Part shown: piece after piece, positions 1 through 7,172 of the stretch
Layout: every line of letters begins with the position of its first letter
Position numbering within the stretch: the first letter of the stretch is position 1
Origin: an uncultured Oscillospiraceae bacterium
GTDB taxonomy: Bacteria; Bacillota; Clostridia; Oscillospirales; Acutalibacteraceae
Assembly: GCA_900545655.1 (NCBI GenBank)
Contig: UQZY01000014.1
Span: 1-46,509 of the forward strand
Direction of reading: 5' to 3'
Length of the DNA stretch: 46,509 bases
The notes under the pieces: model-generated
Told to the model about the DNA's origin: nothing
What the model saw: the letters and a program-made list of their open reading frames with translations, nothing else
The model's database searches: none
Program-made: the position numbers and the translations under genes

Positions 1-36
1 TGTTACCTCTTTTTCGATTTTTGTAAATAATGACAT
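1..36 (-). CDS. 5' end of an unidentified gene, cut by window edge
   Basis: An ATG at 36-34 is preceded by AGAGGAG nine bases upstream, a strong ribosome binding site. Twelve open codons (MSLFTKIEKEVT) run off the left edge. It begins 43 bases after the stop of the THUMP methyltransferase on the same strand, with no terminator between, so the two are probably co-transcribed. The product cannot be recognised from 12 residues. Confidence 0.55.
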   Translation of the reverse strand, partial: MSLFTKIEKEVT

Positions 37-79
37 GTTTTTATTCTCCTCTGTTTGATTTTTTATGTCAAAAATTTTT

Positions 80-1195
80 TTACTTAAAGTACATGTAAAC
101 CTGGCACTTTATCATACCGTTGTAGAGTTTTCTTCTCTTGTCGGCACGTTTTCCGAACAACCTTTCAAAGTCCTCCGAAGGACTTATGACGTAATAAGCC
201 CAGCCGCGTTTACTGACAAACTTCTCACCCATGGTTTTGTAGATGTCATTTGCCGTTTTTATGTCAAGAAGGCGTTCACCGTACGGCGGGTTACAGATAA
301 CCGTGCCCTTTTCGGTTTTACCCTCCCAGTCATGAAAGTCAAGAAGCTCAAACTCAATTCTCTTGTCAACTCCGGCACGTCTTGCGTTTTCCCTGGCAAT
401 TTCAAGACTGTTTTTGTCGATATCACTGCCGTACGCCCTAAAGTCACAATCAAAGCTTACAAGGTCCTGAGCACGCGTTCTCTCTTCGGCCCAGACCTCT
501 GCGGGAATACACGCAAACTGTTCCGCGGCAAAAGTCCTCTGCAGTCCCGGCGCTATACCGAGAGCCTTCATGGCACCTTCTATGAGTATGGTTCCCGAGC
601 CGCACATGGGGTCATAAAGAGTGTGATAACTTCGAACACGAGCAAGTGAGCAAAGACTTGCCGCAAGAGTTTCCTTTATGGGAGCCTCGTTTGCGCTGAG
701 TCTGTAGCCCCTCTTGTGAAGCTCCGCACCCGAGGTGTCGATTGTGATAGTCACAACGTCCTTCATTATGGAGAACTGTATCTGATACTTCGCTCCCGTC
801 TCGGAAAACCACGGGGTTTTATACTTTGTTTTAAGTCTTTCGACGACCGCTTTTTTGATTATGGACTGACAGTCGCTGACGGAGAAAAGTTTCGAATTCA
901 GCGAGTAGCCCTTTACAGGGAAAGCGTCATCTTTTCCTATCCAGTCCTCAAAGGGAAGCGCCCTTGTACCCTCAAATAACTCTTCAAAGGATAAAGCCTT
1001 AAAGGAGCCCACAAGGATCTGAATCCTTTCGGCGTGACGAAGGCAGATGTTTGCGCGTACAAGAATATGCTCGTCACCGGAAAAAAGAACGCGTGCGTTC
1101 TGCGCTTCAACGTTTTCTGCGCCGATTTCACGAAGCTCGTCCGCAATAAGCGATTCCAGTCCCATAAGACACGGGACAACAAAATTTATGTTCAT
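80..1195 (-). CDS. THUMP-domain class I SAM-dependent RNA methyltransferase (RlmL/YpsC type)
   Basis: Predicted 371-residue enzyme that N-methylates a guanosine in RNA, most likely 23S rRNA, as in the RlmL N-terminal half and B. subtilis YpsC. The first 60 or so residues plus the segment up to about 160 form the THUMP RNA-binding part. A Rossmann methyltransferase follows, with the SAM loop DPMCGSGTILIEGA near residue 195 and the amino-methyltransferase catalytic motif NPPYGERL near 302. The ATG at 1195 is preferred over the adjacent TTG at 1198 because an AGGT sits about ten bases before it. The length fits stand-alone firmicute members, which lack the RlmK half of E. coli RlmL. The exact RNA target is not established by sequence. 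It lies 103 bases downstream of the fumarase subunit. Confidence 0.88.
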   Translation of the reverse strand: MNINFVVPCLMGLESLIADELREIGAENVEAQNARVLFSGDEHILVRANICLRHAERIQILVGSFKALSFEELFEGTRALPFEDWIGKDDAFPVKGYSLNSKLFSVSDCQSIIKKAVVERLKTKYKTPWFSETGAKYQIQFSIMKDVVTITIDTSGAELHKRGYRLSANEAPIKETLAASLCSLARVRSYHTLYDPMCGSGTILIEGAMKALGIAPGLQRTFAAEQFACIPAEVWAEERTRAQDLVSFDCDFRAYGSDIDKNSLEIARENARRAGVDKRIEFELLDFHDWEGKTEKGTVICNPPYGERLLDIKTANDIYKTMGEKFVSKRGWAYYVISPSEDFERLFGKRADKRRKLYNGMIKCQVYMYFK

Positions 1196-1256
1196 CAATA
1201 ATCTTACCTATCCGTATAAAAAAACAATATATATATTAACATAAATGAGTCATCGT

Positions 1257-1274
1257 TCACATTGTAAAATGTGA
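1257..1274. other. perfect inverted repeat, 7-bp arms
   Basis: TCACATT and AATGTGA flank a 4-base loop in the intergenic space between the fumarase subunit and the THUMP methyltransferase. No T-run follows on the minus strand, so it is not a convincing terminator for the upstream gene. It could be an operator-like palindrome or chance. Confidence 0.3.
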
Positions 1275-1298
1275 CAAATTTTTATCAATATTTTTGTA

Positions 1299-2141
1299 TC
1301 AGATGACCCTGTATGCATGTCTTGTAACATGACAGCCCATATTCACCGCAACGGGAAGTCCTGCGATATGCGTAGGAGCATATTCAATGTTTACAGCCAA
1401 TGCGGTGGTATGGCCTCCGAATCCCTGAGGACCTATTCCGAGTTCGTTTATTTTCCGAAGGAGCTCTTCCTCAAGTTTTTTATAAAATTCGTTTTGATTG
1501 CGCACGGAAACATCTCTGCAAAGGGCTTTTTTTGCAAGGTACGCGCAGTATTCAAAATCTCCTCCTATTCCGACACCCAAAACTACCGGAGGACACGGAT
1601 TTGAGCCTGCATTTTTAACAACGGAGACGATGTATTTTTTTATCTCCTCAACACCTGCGGCGGGAGTGAACATCCGAAGCGCACTCATGTTTTCGCTTCC
1701 GAAGCCCTTGGGAGCAACTGTTATACCGACCTGTTCTCCCGGCACAACGGAAAGATGGATAACCGCGGGGGTGTTGTCACCGGTGTTTACTCTGCAAAGC
1801 GGATCCCCGACGATAGACTTTCTGAGATACCCCTTTTCATAACCTTTGGCTACGCCTTTATTTACGGCAGTGTTGATATCCTCGCCGAAGACGTGAACGT
1901 CCTGTCCGAGTTCAATAAAAACCACAGCCATTCCCGTATCCTGACAAATGGGTATATCCAGCTCTTTTGCCGCGTCAAGATTTCTGAGAATATCTTCGCA
2001 AAGCTTTTTCGGAAGCTCATCTCTTTCGGATTTCATTCCGGCCTCAAGCTTTTCTTTAAGACTACAAGGCAGAATTTTATTTGCCTCAATACAAAGCTCT
2101 GCGACTGCTTCTGTAATTACTTCAGATGATAATTCACGCAT
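1299..2141 (-). CDS. fumA: class I fumarate hydratase, alpha subunit (iron-sulfur)
   Basis: A 280-residue alpha subunit of the two-subunit oxygen-sensitive fumarase (also related to tartrate dehydratase alpha), converting fumarate to malate with a [4Fe-4S] cluster. Family landmarks visible are IPICQDTGMAVVF, GSNPCPPVVLGVGIGG, GPQGFGGHTTALAV and the C-terminal NMGCHVTRHA. The three conserved cysteines expected for the cluster are present. The start is ATG 2141, with GGGAG eight bases upstream; the longer open frame to 2264 overlaps the preceding gene and has no binding site. The beta subunit, normally the next gene, is absent here: the methyltransferase follows instead. An intrinsic terminator ends just upstream of this gene's ribosome binding site. 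Confidence 0.9.
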   Translation of the reverse strand: MRELSSEVITEAVAELCIEANKILPCSLKEKLEAGMKSERDELPKKLCEDILRNLDAAKELDIPICQDTGMAVVFIELGQDVHVFGEDINTAVNKGVAKGYEKGYLRKSIVGDPLCRVNTGDNTPAVIHLSVVPGEQVGITVAPKGFGSENMSALRMFTPAAGVEEIKKYIVSVVKNAGSNPCPPVVLGVGIGGDFEYCAYLAKKALCRDVSVRNQNEFYKKLEEELLRKINELGIGPQGFGGHTTALAVNIEYAPTHIAGLPVAVNMGCHVTRHAYRVI

Positions 2142-2162
2142 GTTTAAAACTCCCGGCTTTTT

Positions 2163-2196
2163 CAAAAAAAATGCAGAGTGAATAAAGCACTCTGCA
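2163..2196 (-). terminator. intrinsic terminator after yabR
   Basis: Nine-base stem TGCAGAGTG (2172-2180) pairing with CACTCTGCA (2188-2196), followed on the minus strand by eight T residues (2163-2171). It separates the yab/divIC block from the fumarase gene and lies only about 20 bases before the fumarase start, so it could also act as an attenuator. Confidence 0.85.
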
Positions 2197-2220
2197 ATTT
2201 TAAAATATGTTAATACTCTT

Positions 2221-2691
2221 TTACGGTCTGTGTGCGCCGCGTCTTCCGTAGCCGCCACCGCCACCGTGCTTTGAGTCGGACGAACGCTTAAGATCCGCCA
2301 TTTTTTCTTTACTGGACGACTTCCACTTACTCATCATTTCCTCAAAAGACATGTCGGAGCTGTCCGACTGCGTCTGCTTTGGTCCGTTCCAGACGTTAGG
2401 CGTTCCCCTGTCCCTTTTTCTGAAATTTTTTTCACGTGGCTGCGGTTTATCAACAGCTCCGGGTACTTGTTTCATAGAAAGACTTATCTTTCCGTTTTCG
2501 TCAATGCTCAAAATCTTTACTTTTACTTCCTGTCCTTCAGAAACATAGTCAGTAATTTCCTTGACATATGTAGACGCAACCTCAGAGATGTGCACCATCC
2601 CCGTCTTTTCTCCATCAAGCTCTACAAATGCACCGAATTTGGTAAGGGTTTTAACCTTTCCCTCAACAACCGAACCTACTTCAAGTTCCAT
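2221..2691 (-). CDS. yabR: S1-domain RNA-binding protein (YabR family)
   Basis: A 156-residue protein with one S1 RNA-binding domain in the first 75 residues (GSVVEGKVKTLTKFGAFVEL, then GMVHISEVA). The tail is basic and low in complexity, rich in Arg, Ser and Gly (GGGGGYGRRG near the C terminus). It probably binds RNA or ribosomes. The position directly downstream of divIC repeats the B. subtilis order divIC-yabR, which supports the assignment. The start is ATG 2691 with a GGGAGG rather far upstream (about 14 bases). A terminator follows. Function beyond nucleic-acid binding is not known from the sequence. Confidence 0.88.
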   Translation of the reverse strand: MELEVGSVVEGKVKTLTKFGAFVELDGEKTGMVHISEVASTYVKEITDYVSEGQEVKVKILSIDENGKISLSMKQVPGAVDKPQPREKNFRKRDRGTPNVWNGPKQTQSDSSDMSFEEMMSKWKSSSKEKMADLKRSSDSKHGGGGGYGRRGAHRP

Positions 2692-2716
2692 AAACTAAGT
2701 ATAATCCTCCCCAAGG

Positions 2717-3013
2717 TTATTCGCCGGATGAGATGTCATAATAAACTCTTTCACCGGGCAATACATAGCCGAGAACATCTCTGGCTATTCTTTCTATATA
2801 AGACGACTCGTCACCGTCGGTAAGAAACTTTTCAAGTTCTTCATTTTCAGCCTGTTTCTCCTGTTGAACCTGTTGAGCCTCCGTTACCTCACGCTGCTTG
2901 TCTCTTATGTCCATTTGAAGTGATATAAGGGAAATAACGAAGTAGCCCATCACGGCAATAATTGCAAGAGTCAAAATAAAGCTTCTGCTATTCTTTTTCT
3001 CTTTGTTCTTCAT
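2717..3013 (-). CDS. divIC: septum formation initiator DivIC/FtsB family
   Basis: A 98-residue bitopic membrane protein: short basic cytoplasmic N terminus, one membrane segment at about residues 12-32, then an extracytoplasmic coiled coil (about 33-65, rich in Glu and Gln) and the conserved tail ERIARDVLGYVLPGE typical of DivIC/FtsB. It is a divisome scaffold working with FtsL and DivIB. Its start lies inside the end of yabQ (26-base overlap), implying coupled translation. The neighbourhood yabP-yabQ-divIC-yabR is conserved in spore-forming Firmicutes. Confidence 0.9.
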   Translation of the reverse strand: MKNKEKKNSRSFILTLAIIAVMGYFVISLISLQMDIRDKQREVTEAQQVQQEKQAENEELEKFLTDGDESSYIERIARDVLGYVLPGERVYYDISSGE

Positions 3014-3437
3014 TTTTCGTCCCTTTCTTTCGGAATTGTAAACTTACTAAAAACTTTTTAAAGCAATTATACAATAAATGTATCGGTTTTACAATAAAAA
3101 ATCCAATTAGTTTTTGGTAAAGTTTTGCAATTTTTCTCTCAACTTTTACTGTTATGAGTCCCATTGTATTGAGATAAAACAAGGCTCCCAGAAAAACACC
3201 CGAAAGTGCATAGTATCTTACCACTCCGTAGCCGAAAGAAACCGTAAAAATTTCAAACAAAAAAACGGCTATAACGAAAATAAGAACATCCGAAAAATAA
3301 AACCTTGCACGCTTTTCGTCACGCACGGCAATTCGAACGGAGCGTAATACATCATAGATAAACCCGAGGCCTGCGCCGAGCAGCAGAGAGTAAAAAAAAT
3401 ATTGCGTCTGCACGGTAATCGTCGGAAAATATGTCAC
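2988..3437 (-). CDS. yabQ: spore cortex biosynthesis protein YabQ
   Basis: A 149-residue polytopic membrane protein with hydrophobic segments around residues 8-28, 46-66 and 70-92 and a basic C-terminal tail. The opening (QTQYFFYSLLLGAGLGFIYDVLRS) is typical of YabQ, needed for spore cortex formation in B. subtilis. It begins with a GTG whose GTGA overlaps the TGA stop of yabP, and it overlaps divIC by 26 bases, so yabP, yabQ and divIC are translationally linked. Confidence 0.9.
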   Translation of the reverse strand: MTYFPTITVQTQYFFYSLLLGAGLGFIYDVLRSVRIAVRDEKRARFYFSDVLIFVIAVFLFEIFTVSFGYGVVRYYALSGVFLGALFYLNTMGLITVKVERKIAKLYQKLIGFFIVKPIHLLYNCFKKFLVSLQFRKKGTKNEEQREKE

Positions 3438-3694
3438 CTAAACAGCTTCTCCCATATAGTTTCGTTTGATACATACGTACCGGAATAAACAACGCTGTCT
3501 ATAGTCCCTGTGACAGAAAGCTTTCCGGCGTCAAGGTCAAGAGTGTCTATGTGCAGGTTTTCTCCCTTGATGGAAATTGCCTCGTTATCGGTTTTTCCGA
3601 CTATCAGCGTTTCGTCAAAGGATTTAACGTCTATGATACCGTTTGCAGTCAATTTTTCTCTTGCATCAATAATTACATTGTGCAGTCTATCCAT
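3434..3694 (-). CDS. yabP: sporulation protein YabP
   Basis: An 86-residue YabP/YqfC-family protein. Features are LHNVIIDAREKLTANGIIDV, a central IVGKTDNEAISIKGENLHI, and LDLDAGKLSVTGTIDSVVY. YabP is made in the mother cell in Bacillus and takes part in spore coat/cortex development. ATG 3694 has AGGAGG eight bases upstream. The stop overlaps the yabQ start by four bases. It lies 56 bases downstream of the S4 protein gene. Confidence 0.92.
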   Translation of the reverse strand: MDRLHNVIIDAREKLTANGIIDVKSFDETLIVGKTDNEAISIKGENLHIDTLDLDAGKLSVTGTIDSVVYSGTYVSNETIWEKLFR

Positions 3695-3750
3695 TAAAAA
3701 AACCTCCTGTCATAGAATCGTATGCAACAGAAGGCCTTGTTATTCTTATG

Positions 3751-3990
3751 TTAAAGGAGTTTATACATATCCCCTGCGTTTTCTTTTTTTGCGTATTCGA
3801 GAACGGAAACGACCTGAACCCTTATGAGTCTCTCGCCCATTTTCACCTCGATAACGTCATTTTCCTTTACGTCATAGGAGGCACGCTGAACCTTGCCGTT
3901 TACGCTGACGTGTCCCGCATCGCAAAGCTCGTTTGCAACGGTTCTCCTTTTTATAATTCGTGATACCTTAAGGTATTTGTCAAGTCTCAT
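3751..3990 (-). CDS. rqcP: S4-domain protein RqcP (YabO), ribosome quality control
   Basis: A 79-residue, Hsp15-like S4 RNA-binding protein: MRLDKYLKVSRIIKRRTVA, then CDAGHVSVNGK and VKENDVIEVKMGERL. In B. subtilis the orthologue RqcP binds stalled 50S subunits and helps RqcH add alanine tails. It is the first gene of the yab block, just downstream of the HU terminator, with an extended -10 promoter in front. The gene mazG/yabN, often next to it, is not here. Confidence 0.9.
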   Translation of the reverse strand: MRLDKYLKVSRIIKRRTVANELCDAGHVSVNGKVQRASYDVKENDVIEVKMGERLIRVQVVSVLEYAKKENAGDMYKLL

Positions 3991-4008
3991 AGAAAAAACC
4001 TCATAAGC

Positions 4009-4017
4009 ATTATAGCA
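4009..4017 (-). promoter_or_regulatory. extended -10 promoter of the yabO-P-Q-divIC-yabR block
   Basis: On the minus strand TGC-TATAAT (TATAAT at 4014-4009) forms an extended -10 with no good -35. It lies between the HU terminator and the yabO start, placing the transcript start about 12 bases before ATG 3990. Confidence 0.55.
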
Positions 4018-4023
4018 GTAATT

Positions 4024-4057
4024 AAAAATACAGGAGGAGTAATAACACCCCTCCTGT
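4024..4057 (-). terminator. intrinsic terminator after the HU gene
   Basis: Eleven-base stem (4030-4040 with 4047-4057, one G-U pair) with a six-base loop, followed on the minus strand by ATTTTTAATT. It ends the HU transcript 18 bases after the HU stop. Confidence 0.9.
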
Positions 4058-4074
4058 AAAAGTCTAAAGTTTAA

Positions 4075-4347
4075 TTATTTAACAGCGTCCTTGAGAGCCT
4101 TACCAGCCTTGAAAGCAGGAAGCTTAGAAGCAGGAACCATCATCGGCTCGCCTGTCTTAGGATTGTGACCCTGCTTAGCAGCACGGTTACGAACCTCAAA
4201 TGTACCGAATCCAACGAGCTGAACCTTTTCGCCCTTCTTAAGTGCAGCTGTGATGCTGTCGATAACAGCAGCTACTGCCTTTTCAGCGTCCTTCTTTGTG
4301 AGACCAGCATTTTCTGCTACTGCAGCAACGAGTTCTGTCTTATTCAT
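4075..4347 (-). CDS. hup: HU family DNA-binding protein
   Basis: A 90-residue histone-like protein that bends and compacts DNA as a dimer. Hallmarks are MNKTELVAAVAENAGLTKKDAEKAV, the GFGTFEVRNRAA turn and the arm segment GHNPKTGEPMMVPASKLPAFKAGKALKDAV. ATG 4347 follows TGGAGGAC eight bases upstream. A weak promoter (TTGTGT-16-TAAAAT) can be seen just upstream. It is bounded by the flippase gene and a strong terminator, so it is probably made mostly as a short mRNA. The high-usage codons contrast with its neighbours, as expected of an abundant protein. Confidence 0.96.
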   Translation of the reverse strand: MNKTELVAAVAENAGLTKKDAEKAVAAVIDSITAALKKGEKVQLVGFGTFEVRNRAAKQGHNPKTGEPMMVPASKLPAFKAGKALKDAVK

Positions 4348-4384
4348 TTTTTAGTCCTCCATTAATTTTAACATTATTTTTACA

Positions 4385-4404
4385 AAACACAATATGTTGT
4401 GTTT
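4385..4404. other. inverted repeat upstream of HU
   Basis: AAACACAA (4385-4392) and TTGTGTTT (4397-4404) flank a 4-base loop. It lies between the flippase stop and the HU start and overlaps the presumed HU -35. It could be a weak AU-rich terminator of the flippase transcript (TTTTGT follows on the minus strand) or an operator for hup. Confidence 0.4.
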
Positions 4405-4433
4405 CGTTGTGTACGATTAACACACTTGTTATA

Positions 4434-6224
4434 TTACCCTATTAGCTTGATTTTTTCAAGTACTTTTGCGATTTTTTTGCCTTTTGGCAACATCAATATA
4501 TCGTTTTTTGAAAGAACTTTAAAAATCAATAGTAAAAGTGCCCAAATTATTATGGCAAAAATAAGTGCAATTAAACAAGAAAGCGTTGAACCGTTGAATC
4601 TTGACGTTTCTTCGCCGAAAACAATATATGTGTTACACAGCGTGTAAACAAAGAATGAAAATGCTCCGGCAAATGCTCCGACAAACGCGGGTCTTAAGAA
4701 GCTGTCGAACCAGTTTATCTTAATCTGCGTCTCTTTTATGAGAACACGCAGGTTATTGAATACAATGATAAGGTAACACAAAATCGTTCCGATCGGAGCG
4801 CCCTTTATGTTTACGGACGGTATACCGACAAGGATAAAATTACAGATTATCTTGACGGTGGCACCGATGAGAAGCGACTTTACTGGGACATCCGCCCTGC
4901 CTATCGACTGAAGCATGTTGTTTATAGGAGTGGATATGGCAAGAAGAAGTGCAGCATATCCGAAAACGGCAACAAAGGGTGCTGAGATTGCTATAGATGA
5001 TGAGCGCGGATACATCATGTGGAGAATAGGCTCGGAGAGCACGGCCATGCATACTCCCGCAGGCACTCCGATAAGGGTTGCGGTCTTTATAACTGTATTT
5101 ACGGCGCTCTTCATCCTCTTACGGTCCTTTGTGGCATACGCGGCGGACAGCACGGGAATAACGCTTATACCGAGAGCTAAAATGACGCTCGGTATTATGT
5201 TGCGAAAGTCAAGACCGACTCCGTAACAGCCGTAGAGGAAATCCTTTATGTCTTTATCCTCAATATTCATCTGTGAAATCTGCGGATATACCTCTCTTAT
5301 GGTATCCGCACCGACGGACACGGCGTGCTTAAGTCTGTTTTGAACGGTTATCGTGTCAATAAAATTGGTTATATTGAGAACGAGAGAGCTTGTTGCTATG
5401 GGTACAACAGTCCTTATAAGCTCCTTCGAGATATACTTTGGAGAGTGTGATTTCGGGGCGTTTATAAGGTCGTCCCTTGTGATAATCTGCTTTCTGCTTG
5501 TTCTGTACTTTATGAACAGATAAAGCATACCGAGAAGCGTACCTATGGTTACTCCCGAAATAGCGGCCGCAGCGGAATAAGGCGCGGCGAGAAGCATCGC
5601 CTTTTCTCTTGTTTCACACGGAGTTCCGAAAACAACTCCTGTTGCCGTAAACTGTGAATAAGCACGAGTGAGAACAAGCTTTGAGAGGAGGACTCCGAAC
5701 AGAAGCTTGCCCACGCTCTCACAGACCTGTGAGATACCTACGGGAGACATATTTCGTGTGCCCTCAAAGAAGCCTGCGTACATCGACGTTAAGGCGCATA
5801 TAAGAATTGACGGGGCAATGCATAAAATACTGTAAAAGGTATTCGGCGATCCGATAACAAAGTGTGAAAACGGGTAAGCAAGCGCGATAAGCAGTGCGGT
5901 ACACGTTATACCGGTTATGGAGAATATCTTCAGGGACGCCTTCTTTATCGTATATACTTCCCTGTACCTGCCTCGTGCAATCCGTTCGGAAATCATCTTT
6001 GAAACCGCAACGGGAAGACCGCCGGTCGAAATAGCATAGATGGGCGTGTATATCTCAAAGGCTGCGGTATAGTATCCGCGTCCCACCTCACCTATGATAT
6101 TTGTTACGGGTATCTTGTAAAAGATATTTATAAGGTGAACAAGTACGGTTGTGAGCATGAGAAACATTGCTCCGTGAACCATTGACTGTCCCTGTTTTTT
6201 CGACTGTAAATTATTTTCCGGCAA
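4434..6224 (-). CDS. MOP-superfamily lipid/polysaccharide flippase, SpoVB/YabM type
   Basis: About 596 residues with roughly 14 hydrophobic segments. The family signature is near the N terminus: FYKIPVTNIIGEVGRGYY then YAISTGGLPVAVSKMISER. SpoVB and YabM are lipid II or exopolysaccharide flippase relatives of MurJ acting in spore cortex or envelope synthesis. The AAGGAG ribosome binding site directly abuts the ATG at 6233, a spacing of zero. The in-frame TTG at 6224 lies nine bases after it and is the better start. The gene follows the nucleoside kinase by about 20 bases. YabM sits near the yab block in Bacillus too. Confidence 0.88.
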   Translation of the reverse strand: MPENNLQSKKQGQSMVHGAMFLMLTTVLVHLINIFYKIPVTNIIGEVGRGYYTAAFEIYTPIYAISTGGLPVAVSKMISERIARGRYREVYTIKKASLKIFSITGITCTALLIALAYPFSHFVIGSPNTFYSILCIAPSILICALTSMYAGFFEGTRNMSPVGISQVCESVGKLLFGVLLSKLVLTRAYSQFTATGVVFGTPCETREKAMLLAAPYSAAAAISGVTIGTLLGMLYLFIKYRTSRKQIITRDDLINAPKSHSPKYISKELIRTVVPIATSSLVLNITNFIDTITVQNRLKHAVSVGADTIREVYPQISQMNIEDKDIKDFLYGCYGVGLDFRNIIPSVILALGISVIPVLSAAYATKDRKRMKSAVNTVIKTATLIGVPAGVCMAVLSEPILHMMYPRSSSIAISAPFVAVFGYAALLLAISTPINNMLQSIGRADVPVKSLLIGATVKIICNFILVGIPSVNIKGAPIGTILCYLIIVFNNLRVLIKETQIKINWFDSFLRPAFVGAFAGAFSFFVYTLCNTYIVFGEETSRFNGSTLSCLIALIFAIIIWALLLLIFKVLSKNDILMLPKGKKIAKVLEKIKLIG

Positions 6225-6245
6225 TGATTGCATCTCCTTACTTTT

Positions 6246-7172
6246 TTACGGTCCTACGAACTCACGAAGAAGCGAAGTCTTCGGAATGATATCCTTGTTA
6301 ACGCGTGTTGTTTTCTCAAGCCTTTCGGAGAGAGAAACGGCATTTTCATACATCGGGTGGCTTTCCGAAAGCTCGGAAAGAAGCGTCAGGGCGGTATCCT
6401 TGTATGCACATATCTCATAAGGGTGCAGTGAATCAATGATATAGTCCGCAGTATCAATAAGCGGATTGAGGTACTGCATCTCGCCAGAAACAACCTTCGG
6501 CCACATATTGTATGTGTTTTCCACGCTGCTTCCGCGGAACTGGTAGTCCCTTATCATTCTACGCAAAAATCTCACGTCACGTCTTGAAAAAAAGATACTT
6601 CCGTCATCATCAAGGATATCAGATGCCGTGCTAACATACATCTTTACGAGGTTTTCTCCCGAAAGACAATCTGTAATAATCGGATTTATGGCATGAAGTC
6701 CCTCAACGATAACAACGTCTCCGGGGAGAAGCTTAAGATGCATTGAATTGTCCGTTCTCATACCGGAAACAAAATCAAAACTCGGGAGGTCCGCCTCACC
6801 GTGGTTCCCGAGACCTCGAAGAGTATCCCTTATAAGATCGAGGTTCAGAGCGTAGATGGTTTCAAAGTCCTGCGTTCCGTCCTCACCCTTCGGTACAAGA
6901 TTACGGTCAAGATAGAAGTCATCGAGTGAGATAACATATGCGTTGTGTCCCATCCTTGAGATAAGTCTTGCCATTTTATTAGCACCGGTTGTTTTACCGG
7001 ATGAACTCGGTCCCGAAAGCATGATTATCTTGTTCGCTCCCGGTCTTGCGACCACTTCTCTGACATACTGATGAAGCATGCTCTGGTATCTTCGCTCGCA
7101 CTTGCCGATGTACTCGACCGGATTCGTGATAACTTCTCTGTTAATAACTTTTAAGTAGTGAATATTATCCAT
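6246..7172 (-). CDS. uridine kinase-family nucleoside kinase
   Basis: A 308-residue P-loop kinase: Walker A GPSSSGKTT at about residues 54-62, substrate/lid segments SLDDFYLDRNLVPKGEDGTQDFE and VVIVEGLHAINP, and a C-terminal phosphoribulokinase/uridine kinase fold. It should phosphorylate a nucleoside such as uridine, but the substrate is not proven. ATG 7172 overlaps the hemZ stop by eight bases (ATGGATAA), indicating coupling; the longer frame to 7232 lacks a binding site. Many clostridial relatives are about 550 residues, with an N-terminal TGS/threonyl-tRNA-synthetase-like part. That part is missing here, leaving about 50 residues before the kinase. Confidence 0.85.
   Translation of the reverse strand: MDNIHYLKVINREVITNPVEYIGKCERRYQSMLHQYVREVVARPGANKIIMLSGPSSSGKTTGANKMARLISRMGHNAYVISLDDFYLDRNLVPKGEDGTQDFETIYALNLDLIRDTLRGLGNHGEADLPSFDFVSGMRTDNSMHLKLLPGDVVIVEGLHAINPIITDCLSGENLVKMYVSTASDILDDDGSIFFSRRDVRFLRRMIRDYQFRGSSVENTYNMWPKVVSGEMQYLNPLIDTADYIIDSLHPYEICAYKDTALTLLSELSESHPMYENAVSLSERLEKTTRVNKDIIPKTSLLREFVGP

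Noticed and set aside
1257..1274. A terminator for the fumarase gene
   Set aside because: The palindrome has no T-run on the minus strand; listed only as an inverted repeat.
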